A stretch of DNA of 64,000 nt. Origin: Clostridia bacterium (GTDB lineage: Bacteria; Bacillota_A; Clostridia; Oscillospirales; CAG-272). The position numbers were made by a program, and so were the translations under genes. Below the pieces are notes generated by a model. That model had not been told where the DNA came from. It did not search any database and was given only the letters and a program-made list of their open reading frames with translations. Below, piece by piece: positions 16,357 to 26,100 of this stretch. Each line of letters opens with the position of its first letter. The stretch's first letter is position 1. Location: NCBI GenBank assembly GCA_017501345.1, contig JAFVXC010000035.1, forward strand, positions 1-64,000, given 5' to 3'.

Positions 16357-17352
16357 ATGCCGGGACCCGGAGGAGGAGGACACAGCGGCGGCGGCTTCGG
16401 AGGAGGCGGCTCCCGCGGTGGAGGATTTGGCGGAGGCGGCTTCGGCGGAGGACCGCATCACAGACCGCCGCACCATCACCATCACGGATGGCACTTTGGC
16501 GGTCCGCGCTTTTATTTCGGCCCTCGTTATTACGGCGGAGGCGGATGCCTCGGCGGTCTTATCGGTATGCTGATGATTCCGCTGGTATTCATTCTGCTTG
16601 CATCGATCATCTTTATATCGAACGTCAGAGACGCGGTTACCGCATTCAGAGAGGGTGGTGTCGTGGTCTATGACGAAGATACCTTTTACTCATATTCGAT
16701 GGAACGTTATGCCGAGGAATTTTCTGCCTGTGATAGCAGATCATATGAGGACAATATATTGGTTGTCTTACTAGTAGATGATGACTGCCAGACGTACAGA
16801 TTTTATGGACTTGTGGGTTATCATATTGACTCCAAGGTGGATAGTATGTTCGGTGATGAATATACCGCGCTCGGACGCACCCTTGATTTTTATATGAGCG
16901 AAGATTACCGACATACGCTTTCTAGGGCGTTGTCCAATACGGTAAATAAACTTGAGTCGGATATAACTGCTTTGAATCTTTCGTCTAATCATACCTGCAG
17001 TGATACTCATACACAGGTTAATTCTCATCTGACGAATCTTTCTGAGCTTGTAATTGACTCGGAACTTGTGAATGACGCCCTCACCCGCTTTACCGCATCG
17101 ACCGATATCCCGATCGTCATCGTGGTCGACGAAATGGAGGACGTTTTCGGTAAGACGATGCCGTTTGAGCTCGTGTTGACGTTGCTTGTGGCTGCCGCGT
17201 TCATTGGCGTCGGTATCTATCTCATCGTCCGCGTGGTTAAGAACAATAAGAAAAAGGGCGATGGAGACGGCGGTAACCGCTATGCAAAGGATGACGGAAA
17301 CGGCGGCGGATACAGCGGATATACAAACGACCGAAACGGTAATTTCCGATAA
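16357..17352 (+). CDS. Gly/His-rich membrane protein, TPM-like
   Basis: A 331-residue protein. Residues 1-60 are built of Gly-Gly-Gly-Phe/Ser runs with a His cluster (PHHRPPHHHHHGWH), a likely metal-binding or disordered segment. A membrane helix (about 66-90) follows, then a domain whose ending STDIPIVIVVDEMEDVFG resembles TPM/YgcG domains, then a second helix (residues about 270-292) and a Gly/Asp-rich tail. ATG 16357 follows GGAGG. The flippase gene begins 13 bases later, suggesting an envelope role. Confidence 0.7.
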   Translation: MPGPGGGGHSGGGFGGGGSRGGGFGGGGFGGGPHHRPPHHHHHGWHFGGPRFYFGPRYYGGGGCLGGLIGMLMIPLVFILLASIIFISNVRDAVTAFREGGVVVYDEDTFYSYSMERYAEEFSACDSRSYEDNILVVLLVDDDCQTYRFYGLVGYHIDSKVDSMFGDEYTALGRTLDFYMSEDYRHTLSRALSNTVNKLESDITALNLSSNHTCSDTHTQVNSHLTNLSELVIDSELVNDALTRFTASTDIPIVIVVDEMEDVFGKTMPFELVLTLLVAAAFIGVGIYLIVRVVKNNKKKGDGDGGNRYAKDDGNGGGYSGYTNDRNGNFR

Positions 17353-17365
17353 AAAGATACGACAG

Positions 17366-18784
17366 ATGAAAATTTCAAGACTGGTCAAATCCACTGCGGT
17401 ATATTTCATCGGAAACGTGCTGTCGAAGATTATCGTATTTTTCCTCCTTCCAATCTATACGCAGTATATCCCGGCAGAGGATATGGGTGTATACGATACG
17501 GCGGTCACGTTGATATCGCTGTTTTCGGGTATGATCTTCCTCGACATCGGTTCGGGAATCCTGAAATTCAAGCTCGAAAACAAGGAGGATGACGGAGGTC
17601 TCGCGATCACGAGCGGGGGAGTGATTCTGCTCCTTTCGACGGTCCTATATTTCTCGCTTCTTTTCGTGGGCGGATACTTCCTTGATACGCCTTACTATGG
17701 CTGGATCATTCTCTATGGATTTCTGTCCGCGCTTCATACGGCGGTCGGTGCTTGTGCGCGAGCTCTCAAAAGGAACGTCGACTACGCCGTATCGGGAGTG
17801 CTGCAAACCCTCATTCTTGCGGGCTCGAATCTTCTGATGATCCTGAAGCTCGGAATGGATTATTCCTCGCTCTTCATCTCGTTTTGTATTGCGACCGCCT
17901 TCGCGACGCTTTACCTCTTCGTGAGGTGCCGGCTGTACCGCTATATGAGGAAACGGTATTTCCTCAAAAAGAAGTTTGTCGAAATGCTGCGTTTCTCGCT
18001 TCCGCTATGCGTGAATTCGGTGGCATTTTGGCTTCTCAGCTCCTCCAGCCGCGTGATCGTTACCTATATGCTCGGAGCAGAGGCAACGGGATATCTCAGC
18101 GTTGCCAACAAATTCAATCAGATCCTCTATCTCGCGTCGTCCTGTATTCAGCTTACCTGGCAGGAGGAGGCATATGCGCATAACAATCGCGAGGCTGATA
18201 CGGGAGGGTATTATTCGCGTGCCTTCGTCACCTATTATAAGGCGGTGCTTTACTGCGTCGTGCTGTTTATTCCCGCGATCAAGCTCGGACTGTGGATCCT
18301 TCCGTCCTTCATTGCGCCCGAATACGCGGCATCGGTCAATATGATCCCCGCCGCGATCATCGGAACCGGGCTTGCGATCGTCAGTACGTTTATGGGAACG
18401 ATCTTCAGCTCGCTCAAGAAAACGAACATCATCTTTATTTCAACGCTCCTCGGAGCGATCACGGCGGTCGTGACGAATATCGTGATGATCAAGCTCGGCG
18501 TCGGTCCGAATTCGGCGAACTATGCCCTGATCCTCGGCTATATTGCGTCAACGGTTCTCCGCATCATCCTCCTCAGACGGATGCTCCCGTTTTCCTTCGA
18601 GCCCTTGAATATCGCGGTGATTTTCGTCTTGATCGTGATCACGACGGCGATCTACGTGAGGCTGTCGGTGCTTTACAGTGTTCTATGGCTCGCTGCGGCG
18701 CTTTTATTTGCCGTCTTTTATTTCAGAAAAGAGCTTGCCTCGCTGATCAAAAAAATTCGGGGAAGGAATCAAACGGATGGATAA
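17366..18784 (+). CDS. polysaccharide flippase (Wzx/MATE-like)
   Basis: A 472-residue integral membrane protein with about 12-14 helices, matching the Polysacc_synt/oligosaccharide flippase family that moves lipid-linked glycans across the membrane. The start SRLVKSTAVYFIGNVLSKII and the LPIYTQYIPAEDMGVYD segment are characteristic. ATG 17366 is preferred; the longer in-frame form would run through the preceding gene. The next gene overlaps by 8 bases, so the two are translationally coupled. Confidence 0.88.
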   Translation: MKISRLVKSTAVYFIGNVLSKIIVFFLLPIYTQYIPAEDMGVYDTAVTLISLFSGMIFLDIGSGILKFKLENKEDDGGLAITSGGVILLLSTVLYFSLLFVGGYFLDTPYYGWIILYGFLSALHTAVGACARALKRNVDYAVSGVLQTLILAGSNLLMILKLGMDYSSLFISFCIATAFATLYLFVRCRLYRYMRKRYFLKKKFVEMLRFSLPLCVNSVAFWLLSSSSRVIVTYMLGAEATGYLSVANKFNQILYLASSCIQLTWQEEAYAHNNREADTGGYYSRAFVTYYKAVLYCVVLFIPAIKLGLWILPSFIAPEYAASVNMIPAAIIGTGLAIVSTFMGTIFSSLKKTNIIFISTLLGAITAVVTNIVMIKLGVGPNSANYALILGYIASTVLRIILLRRMLPFSFEPLNIAVIFVLIVITTAIYVRLSVLYSVLWLAAALLFAVFYFRKELASLIKKIRGRNQTDG

Positions 18785-19748
18785 AATATTTTGCTTCGAT
18801 ACGTCGATCGGTACGCCGAACGTCGGAGATTATATCATCGCGGAAAGCTGCGAGAGAGAGCTCGCCTTTTTGCTCGACGGAAGCTTTGTGATCAAATACC
18901 CGACCCATACACCGCTTTCCCATTGGTATCAGAATTTCCGAAAAACCGCCCTCGGCGGATCGCTTGGAGACGTGCGGTATAAATTCGTGTTCGGAACGAA
19001 TCTGATTAACCGCAATATGCTCGTGCCGACGCCGCTCTGGAATATCAATGCCCTTGATACGCGCATCGCGCGCGGTGCCATCTGCATCGGTGTAGGGCTC
19101 GGCTCAAGCGATGAAAAGCCTAATCTCTATACGAGAGCGCTTTTGAAAAAGGCTCTGAATTCGAATTATGCACACTCGGCGCGCGACGAAAAGACGGCGG
19201 CGTTCCTCAGAGGGCTCGGTGTTTCCGCGATCAATACGGGCTGTGCAACGACCTGGCGTCTTACAAATGAGCACTGCAGTGAGATCCCGACGGAGAAATC
19301 CGATTCGGTGATCTTCACTCTGACCGATTATAAGAAGGATCCCGAATCCGATCAGCTTCTGATCGATACCCTGCAGAAATGCTACAAGAGGATCTCCTTC
19401 TGGGTGCAGGGGGCGGGGGATTTCGAATACCTTCACACCTTCAGAAACATCGAGGGAATCGAGATCATAGCGCCGACGCTTCGGGCATACACCGAGGCAC
19501 TCAGCGGAGACGTTGATTTCGTCGGCACGAGGCTCCACGCAGGCATCAAGGCGATGCAGTGCAAGAAAAGAGCGATCATCATTGAGGTGGACAATCGCGC
19601 GACCGATATGAAGGGAAGCATCAATCTGCCCTCCCTTGGGCGCTCTGAGCTGCAAAGCCGACTTGAGGAGATGATTTTTTCCTCCTTTGAAACGAGGCTC
19701 AACATCAACGAAGAGGCGATCCGCTCGTGGAAGGAGCAGTTCGTGTGA
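18777..19748 (+). CDS. polysaccharide pyruvyl transferase family protein
   Basis: A 323-residue protein of the CsaB/WcaK family, which adds pyruvate ketals to surface glycans. The N terminus (TPNVGDYIIAES), the central HSARDEKTAAFLRGLGVSAINTGC segment and the C-terminal VGTRLHAGIKAMQCKKRAIIIEVDNR are typical. It overlaps the flippase gene by 8 bases and is closed by a terminator, so the pair forms the end of a small surface-polysaccharide operon. The glycosyltransferases are not in the window. Confidence 0.85.
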   Translation: MDKIFCFDTSIGTPNVGDYIIAESCERELAFLLDGSFVIKYPTHTPLSHWYQNFRKTALGGSLGDVRYKFVFGTNLINRNMLVPTPLWNINALDTRIARGAICIGVGLGSSDEKPNLYTRALLKKALNSNYAHSARDEKTAAFLRGLGVSAINTGCATTWRLTNEHCSEIPTEKSDSVIFTLTDYKKDPESDQLLIDTLQKCYKRISFWVQGAGDFEYLHTFRNIEGIEIIAPTLRAYTEALSGDVDFVGTRLHAGIKAMQCKKRAIIIEVDNRATDMKGSINLPSLGRSELQSRLEEMIFSSFETRLNINEEAIRSWKEQFV

Positions 19749-19775
19749 CGAAAGCGTGCGTCAATACACATAACG

Positions 19776-19810
19776 GGGCTGTCGTATTGCGACAGCCCGA
19801 GTTTTTTTTG
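19776..19810 (+). terminator. intrinsic terminator
   Basis: GGGCTGTCG/CGACAGCCC with a five-base loop, then eight T. Confidence 0.88.
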
Positions 19811-19863
19811 AAAAAATTTCAAAAAATGTTCGTTTTGGGGCTTTTTCGATACGGGGTGGGGTA

Positions 19864-19892
19864 TTGACAGCATTTTTTCGGCGTGTTATAAT
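19864..19892 (+). promoter_or_regulatory. consensus promoter of the chelatase locus
   Basis: TTGACA (19864-19869), 17 bases, TATAAT (19887-19892). Both hexamers are perfect, implying strong basal transcription that must be limited downstream. Confidence 0.9.
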
Positions 19893-19898
19893 TCTTTA

Positions 19899-20086
19899 CA
19901 GTGATACGTAGACGAAACTGCAGATCGTTTCTCGGGTCGCTTGGTTCCCCTGTTCTTGCCTTGGGGGACAATGCGAAGGTCAGTCGACAGCCTTGGCTTT
20001 GAAAAGAGGTTTTTCGTTTTTTACAGTTTGACGGCCGAAGGAGCGGGACTTTACTTTGTTCCCCCCTTCGGCAGAAAGGAAAAAAT
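19899..20086 (+). promoter_or_regulatory. 188-base structured leader, unassigned riboswitch candidate
   Basis: Visible pairings: GAAAC/GTTTC near 19913-19934; GTTCCCC with GGGGGAC continued across an internal loop by CGC/GCG (about 19951-19986); AAGG/CCTT around TCAGTCGACAG; and a long final hairpin pairing GCCGAAGG with CCTTCGGC (about 20031-20073) just before AGAAAGGA and the start codon. The last hairpin could mask or expose the ribosome-binding site. GTCAG-N2-GAC resembles the 3' conserved segment of AdoCbl riboswitches, but the GCCACTG box is absent, so no known family is claimed. Confidence 0.5.
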
Positions 20087-21184
20087 ATGAAACCCAAAAT
20101 TTTCAAGGTTCTGTCCTTTTTACTCGTTCTTTTGTGTCTTTTGACCGCCTGCACGGGCGGCAACACTCCCGCTGAGACCACCGCGGGCGGCGGCGAAACC
20201 ACAGGCGGCGATCCGAACGCCTCGGGTGATGTGACTACGGGTGGCGACGAGATCGATGAGGACGATCTCCCGATCGTCGTTAAGGGCGACAGCTATCCGC
20301 TCACCGTTCGTGACTTCATCGGAAACGAGACCGTGCTCGAACAGAAGCCCGAGCGCGTTGCCGTTCTTTCGGGCGCACCGATGAACATTTGGTACGACGT
20401 CGGAGGCAAGTCGGTCTGCACCGCAACGATCTCCGATAATCTGAAGCTGATCGAGGAATATGCGGATGAGATCAAGACGCTTCCCTCGATCGGTAAGGTG
20501 ACGGATGCAAACCTTGAGGCGATCGTCGGATACGAGCCCGATCTCATCATCGCGCAGGAAAACTCGCAGAGCGAAGTCATCGCGAGCCTTCGTCAGATGG
20601 GCTACAAGGTCATTACGACTTATCTGCGTGACTACGACGACGTAGTCGCGACCTACCGCGCGTTCGGAAAGATCGTCGGAAACGAGGCGCTCGCCGAGGA
20701 AAAGGTGGAGGCGCTCGAGGCACGCTATAGTGAGCTGCTGTCCAAGATCCCCTCAGAGGGTAAGCGCGTCATCATTCTGTATCTTACCTCGAAGAAGCTT
20801 CAGGTCAAGCTTGACGGAAGCATCGCGGGCATCGTTGCGAAGGATCTCGGTCTTAACAACATCGCCTCGGGTCTTTCTCCCGTCGAGGAGGGCTCGGAGA
20901 ATGCAACGCTCGACATCGAATATCTCGTCGCGAATCAGCCCGACGTCATTCTCGTCACGAGTATGATCTCGAGCAACGATAAGGCGATCAGTACGATGCA
21001 GGAGCATCTCGAGAACCCCGCCTGGAAGGGCGTTGCGGCGGCACAGAACGGCAATATCGTCTATCTGCCGCAGGAATACTTCCTCTATAACGCAGGACCC
21101 TACTTCGATGAGGCGCTCCGCTATATGGCGTGCAGCGTTTACCCTGAGATCTACGGAGAGCTCAGCGAGTGGTACGGCAAGTGA
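20087..21184 (+). CDS. ABC substrate-binding lipoprotein, Fe/B12/heme type
   Basis: A 365-residue lipoprotein of the FecB/BtuF class. The signal peptide ends at lipobox LTAC (Cys22), followed by a Gly/Thr-rich linker to about residue 60. The periplasmic-binding-protein fold then shows LTVRDFIGNETVLEQKPERVAVL, the PDLIIAQE strand and YLPQEYFLYNAGPYFDEALRYM. It presents its ligand to the permease encoded next. The ligand is not decided by sequence; the coupled chelatase genes make a tetrapyrrole or its metal attractive. Confidence 0.9.
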   Translation: MKPKIFKVLSFLLVLLCLLTACTGGNTPAETTAGGGETTGGDPNASGDVTTGGDEIDEDDLPIVVKGDSYPLTVRDFIGNETVLEQKPERVAVLSGAPMNIWYDVGGKSVCTATISDNLKLIEEYADEIKTLPSIGKVTDANLEAIVGYEPDLIIAQENSQSEVIASLRQMGYKVITTYLRDYDDVVATYRAFGKIVGNEALAEEKVEALEARYSELLSKIPSEGKRVIILYLTSKKLQVKLDGSIAGIVAKDLGLNNIASGLSPVEEGSENATLDIEYLVANQPDVILVTSMISSNDKAISTMQEHLENPAWKGVAAAQNGNIVYLPQEYFLYNAGPYFDEALRYMACSVYPEIYGELSEWYGK

Positions 21185-21227
21185 TGCGCCGTTAAGGCAT
21201 CCGAGTACATAGCTTTAGGAAAACGGA

Positions 21228-22235
21228 ATGGAACAAAAGGTGTATAAAGCAAGGTTTCGCGACCGTGCCTCATATAAGCTTCTGATCATCGGAATTCTGG
21301 CGGCGCTCTGCGCCGTCGGGTTCCTGGTCGGAAACGGAAACGGCACGATGCAGATCAGCCCGTCGCGGATCCTTGAGGTGATTTTTCATAACGACGGATC
21401 CCCACAGTGGATGGTCATCTGGAACATTCGTCTGCCGCGTGTGATCCTTGCGGCACTCGTCGGGATCAATCTCGCCCTTTCGGGATCGATCCTGCAGGGC
21501 GTGATGGGCAACCCCCTTGCCGACCCGGGTGTCATCGGTATCTCGTCGGGAGCGGGGCTGTTCGGTATTTTTATATTGATCGTGCTTCCGCAGCATCAGG
21601 CGCTTGTTCCGATCGCTGCCTTCGTCGGTGCAATGCTTGCGGCGACGATCATCTATATTCTTGCGTGGAAGGGCGGGATCCAACCGATCCGCGTGATCCT
21701 TGCGGGCTCGGCGGTCTCCGCGATGTTCGGCGCGGGAATATCTGCGACACTCGTGTTTTACAGTGACCGCGTTGCGGGCGCGCTCGACTTTATGAACGGA
21801 TCGCTCTCTGCAAGAAGCTGGCCCGACGTCAAAATGATCCTTCCGTATACGATCCTCGGGGTCGTTTCAATGTTCTTTATGTCTCGGAAGATGAACATAC
21901 TGATCCTCGGTGACGACGTCGCACGCGGACTCGGACTTCACGTTGAGCGGACGCGTCTCCTCTTTACCGCACTCGCGGCACTCCTTGCGGCGTCGGCGGT
22001 CTCGGCAGTCGGACTTCTCGGATTTGTCGGGCTGATCGTTCCGCACACCGTCAGACTCCTGATCGGAAACGATTATAAATATATGTTTCCCGCCTCAGCA
22101 CTGCTCGGTGCGGCGCTCGTGATGTTCAGCGATACCTTCGCGCGAATGGTGATGAGCCCGATGGAGATCCCCGTCGGCATCGTAATGGCGATCCTCGGTG
22201 CGCCCTTCTTCCTCTATCTCCTAAGGAAAGGATGA
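21228..22235 (+). CDS. FecCD/BtuC-family ABC permease
   Basis: A 335-residue membrane protein with about ten helices. Family signatures are IRLPRVILAALVGINLALSG, GNPLADPGVIGISSGAG and GFVGLIVPHTVRLLIG (coupling region). It forms a homodimeric channel for iron-siderophore, heme or cobalamin. It follows the binding-protein gene by 43 bases and overlaps the ATPase gene by 4 bases (ATGA). Confidence 0.93.
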   Translation: MEQKVYKARFRDRASYKLLIIGILAALCAVGFLVGNGNGTMQISPSRILEVIFHNDGSPQWMVIWNIRLPRVILAALVGINLALSGSILQGVMGNPLADPGVIGISSGAGLFGIFILIVLPQHQALVPIAAFVGAMLAATIIYILAWKGGIQPIRVILAGSAVSAMFGAGISATLVFYSDRVAGALDFMNGSLSARSWPDVKMILPYTILGVVSMFFMSRKMNILILGDDVARGLGLHVERTRLLFTALAALLAASAVSAVGLLGFVGLIVPHTVRLLIGNDYKYMFPASALLGAALVMFSDTFARMVMSPMEIPVGIVMAILGAPFFLYLLRKG

Positions 22236-23041
22236 GTGACGCGATGGAAAGCAATGCGATTTTAGAGGTAAAGGGACTGTTTGCAGGGTACAAGGAGAAG
22301 CTTGTGCTTGAAAACGTCGATCTTACGATCGAAAGAGGGAAGATCTATTCGATCATCGGCCCGAACGGCTGCGGCAAAACGACCCTCCTTCGTACGATGA
22401 GCAGATCACTGAAGCCTATAAAGGGGAAGATCCTCCTCGACGGACAGGACGTCTTTCGCACGAATACGAAAAAGGTCGCACGAAAAATGGCGATCCTCTC
22501 GCAGGCGAACAACGTGATGGGCGATGTTACTGTAAAAAGGCTCGTCTCCTACGGAAGATACGCACACAAGGAATGGTGGCAGAGTGGCTCGGAGGAGGAT
22601 ACGCGGATCGTCGAATGGGCGATCCGACGTACAAATCTCGCGGGCTATGAGGAACGGAAGCTCGGTACGCTTTCGGGCGGAGAACGTCAGCGCGCGTGGA
22701 TCGCGATGTCTCTTGCGCAGAAGCCCGAGGTCCTGCTTCTTGACGAGCCGACGACTTATCTCGATATTTCCCATCAGCTTGAGGTCATGGAGCTCGTTGC
22801 CTCCCTCAATCGGGAGGAGGGGATCACGATCCTGATGGTGCTGCACGATCTCGGTCAGGCGGCGCGCTACTCGGACGAGATGATCGTCGTGAGCGACCGT
22901 GGAATTTATAAAAAGGGTGACCCGTGGGAGGTGCTCTCGGAGAACGTGCTTTCGGACGTTTTTCGGATTGAGGCTGAAGTCACGCGCGACGAGGAAACGG
23001 GAAAGCCGATATTTTATGCGAAAAAAGTAAAGGGTGGCTGA
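22232..23041 (+). CDS. ABC transporter ATPase, Fe/B12/heme type
   Basis: A 269-residue ATPase. Walker A is GPNGCGKTT (about residues 41-49), the signature is LSGGERQRAWIAMSLAQ, Walker B is VLLLDEPTTYLDI, and the H-loop is VLHDLGQAARY. It completes the importer with the two preceding genes. A terminator follows, splitting the transporter from the chelatase genes. Confidence 0.93.
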   Translation: MSDAMESNAILEVKGLFAGYKEKLVLENVDLTIERGKIYSIIGPNGCGKTTLLRTMSRSLKPIKGKILLDGQDVFRTNTKKVARKMAILSQANNVMGDVTVKRLVSYGRYAHKEWWQSGSEEDTRIVEWAIRRTNLAGYEERKLGTLSGGERQRAWIAMSLAQKPEVLLLDEPTTYLDISHQLEVMELVASLNREEGITILMVLHDLGQAARYSDEMIVVSDRGIYKKGDPWEVLSENVLSDVFRIEAEVTRDEETGKPIFYAKKVKGG

Positions 23042-23049
23042 GATCTCCG

Positions 23050-23088
23050 AAATCGGGAGAGCTTCAGCCTCCCGATTTGTGTTTTTTT
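23050..23088 (+). terminator. terminator between transporter and chelatase genes
   Basis: AAATCGGGAG (23050-23059) pairs with CTCCCGATTT (23069-23078), then seven T at 23082-23088. No new promoter is clear before 23141, so the chelatase genes are probably expressed at lower level by read-through. Confidence 0.8.
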
Positions 23089-23140
23089 CAGAAGGGCAAT
23101 TTTTGCCCGTACACACGATAGAAAGGACTTCTTTTACGGT

Positions 23141-26100
23141 ATGAAGCTTACGTTTGTGACCGTCTCCGTGACGGCTGTAAAGCGGCTCATCGAAGCCGAG
23201 GGCGCACTCAGAGGGGAATACCCCGGGGCGCTTGAGCTCGCGGTCTATTATGCCGTTGACGAACTGAATACAGAAAAGCGCGAGCGGATGATCCGCGATC
23301 TCGCAACGGCAGATCTCGCCTTCGTCGACCTGATGGGCGCGGCACCCTCGGTGCGCCGCGCAGTGGACGAGGGGCTTTCGTACTGCCTTGGACATATTGT
23401 TCCGTACGGAAGCGGTGCAAAGGAAGCCTTGCGTCTCGGTAGCTTTACCGCAGAGACACTCGATCGGATGTCCGCAGGGAAAAAGTCGCGGATGAAGTCG
23501 GTCAGTGAAAGAATGTCGGGGACGGACGGCCTTTCTGCGGAGACCGCGCACGATATGCGGAACTACTCGTATATGCTGCGATATTTTAAGGTCGGAGACA
23601 AAGAGAGCGTTGAAAATTTGCTTCGCTTTATTCTGGCCGAATACGGCGGGATGACGGAGCTTCGCGGAGCAAAAGAGCCGCGTGAGGTCTCTCCCGTTTC
23701 GATCTGCTTCCCGCGCGGAATGGTGACCTATGAGGGCTTCTCCGAATATGCGGCGGCACACGGCTGGGCCAACGACCGTCCGACCGTCGTGATGCTCTAC
23801 TACGCACATCTTTACCCGACCGACACCTCGTCGTGTGTCGCGGAAATTATGTGCCGTATGGAGCGCATCGCGAACGTTTTGCCGATCGCGATGTCGGGGG
23901 CAAGCCCTGAGAGCCTCGAAGCACTTCGCGGCATTCTGAAGAGAGAGCTTCCGACGCCCCCCGATGTGATCCTCAACTTTATGTCCTTCCGCCTCGGAGC
24001 AGGTCCGATGGGCGGTGACGCAGAGGCGGGAACGCGGCTCCTTTCCGAGCTCGGAGCGCCCTATCTCCATCCCTTCTTTATGTCGCGCCGCACGGTTTCC
24101 GAGTGGGAAAGGTCGGTGCAGGGCTGTACCTCGTCCGAAACGATGATCTCACTGCTGATGCCCGAGCTTGACGGCTCTATCTATACGATCCCCGTCGGTG
24201 CGATGTGTGAGCCGACGCGCGACAGCCGCTTTGACCTTGAGATCGAGGAACTGACCGTGATCGACGAGCGCGTTGAGCGCCTGTGCACGGTGGTAGAGCG
24301 TCAGATCGCGCTCCGTAAAAAGAAAAACTGTGAAAAGCGCGTTGCGCTCATCTGCTATAACTATCCCCCCGGAGAGGACAATCTCTTCGGCGGCGCTTTC
24401 CTCGATACCTTTACGTCGGTCGCAGAGATCCTCGCGCGACTGAAAAGGGAGGGCTATGCGGTCGGAGACGTCACAAAGGCAGATCTTCTCGCGCACTTTA
24501 CCGCAGGAAAGGCGGTCAACTCGGGCAGATACGCCTCGGGCACGGATGGTATGATCCTCTATCCCGCGAAAAAATATACGCCCGACGAGGCGGTCACCGC
24601 ATCGTGGGGAAGAGCTCCCGGCACGGTTATGGTGGAGGGACGGGATTTTCTCATCCCCGGTATGATCTCGGAGAACGTCTTCATCGGTCTTCAGCCCGCA
24701 CGGAGCGGAGAGGGTGGTGACCGCTCTCTTTATCACGACAAGGAGCTTCCGCCGCACCATCAATACGCTGCATTTTACGAGTGGCTCCGTGAGGAGTTCA
24801 GAGCCGATGCGGTCGTTCACGTCGGAACGCACGGCACACTCGAATTTCTCCCGGGCAAGGAAGCGGGAATGAGCGGAAAATGCTATCCCGACCGTCTGCT
24901 TGGTGGACTTCCGCACGTTTATCTTTATTACTGCGGCAATCCCGCAGAGGCAACGATCGCAAAGCGCCGCTCCCACGCCCTCACCGTCGGTTATCAGCCC
25001 CCCGTGTTTGTCGAGGGTGGACTCTACGGCGATCACGCGATACTTGCAGAGGAGCTGAATAATTACCGTCAGGCGCTGAGCCTCGCTCCACAGACCGTAC
25101 CCGATATCCTTGATCGCATCAAGGCGCTTGCGGAGGCGCTGAAGCTCCCACGCGACCCCGAGGAGCTCGAGGAGGAGCTCTACCGTATGGAGCACGGCCT
25201 CATTCCGAGAGGACTTCACGTGTTCGGTACACCGTATTCGGACGAGGAGGGGGAGGAGTACCTATCGGGACTCCGAAAATCCTTCGACGGAGAGATCGAC
25301 GAAGAAAAGGTGCGAGAGGCTTGTCGGGAAAACCGCGAAATGCAGAGCCTCCTCGACGCTTTGTCGGGTGGCTATATCCCGGCGAAGCTTGCAGGCGATA
25401 TTTACAGAAATCCCACCGTGCTCCCGTCGGGCTATAACCTCTATCAGTTCGATCCGAAGCTCGTGCCGACGGCTACCGCCTACGAGCGCGGCAAACGGAT
25501 CGCGGAGAATACACTCGAGGCGTATCTCTCGGATGTGGGGGCATATCCGTCCTCGGTCGCGGTCGTACTGTGGGGACTTGAGACCTCGCGCACGCAGGGC
25601 GAGACCTTCGCACAGATCCTGACCTATCTCGGCATTCGCCTCATAGCCTCGGCGCGTGGGCGAAAATACGAGATCATCCCGCTGTCGGAGCTTGGTCGGC
25701 CGCGTATCGACGTGACCGTCAACATCTGCGGCTTCTTCCGCGATATGTACCCGAACCTCATTGATACGCTGTCCGATCTTTTTGAAGAGATCGCCGCGCT
25801 TGACGAGGGGTATGAGGATAACCGCCTGAAGGAGCACGCCGATCGGCTTTACGCCGAGCTGATCGGAAAGGGCATCGGCGAGGAGGAAGCGCGTGTGCTG
25901 TCCGTTTCCCGCATTTTCGGTCCCGCGGAGGGACAGTACGGCAGCGGACTCACGAAGCTTTTCCAGAATCACGACTGGGAATCGGAGGAGCAGCTCGGGG
26001 AGATCTTTACCGAGCGCGTCAGCCACGTTTATAACCGCCGTATGCGCGGCGTTTCCTCGGACGGACTGTACGAGGAGCAGCTGCGGTGCGTTGACATCGT

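Noticed and set aside
19899..20086. Known AdoCbl riboswitch before the importer
   Set aside because: Only a short 3'-like segment resembles it; the GCCACTG box and the GGTG..CC core are not found, so I left it unassigned.
22406..24070. Long open frame of about 550 codons on the minus strand opposite the ATPase and cobN-like genes
   Set aside because: It lies antisense to two motif-verified genes, has no ribosome-binding site or recognisable domain, and is explained by the codon bias of the sense strand.
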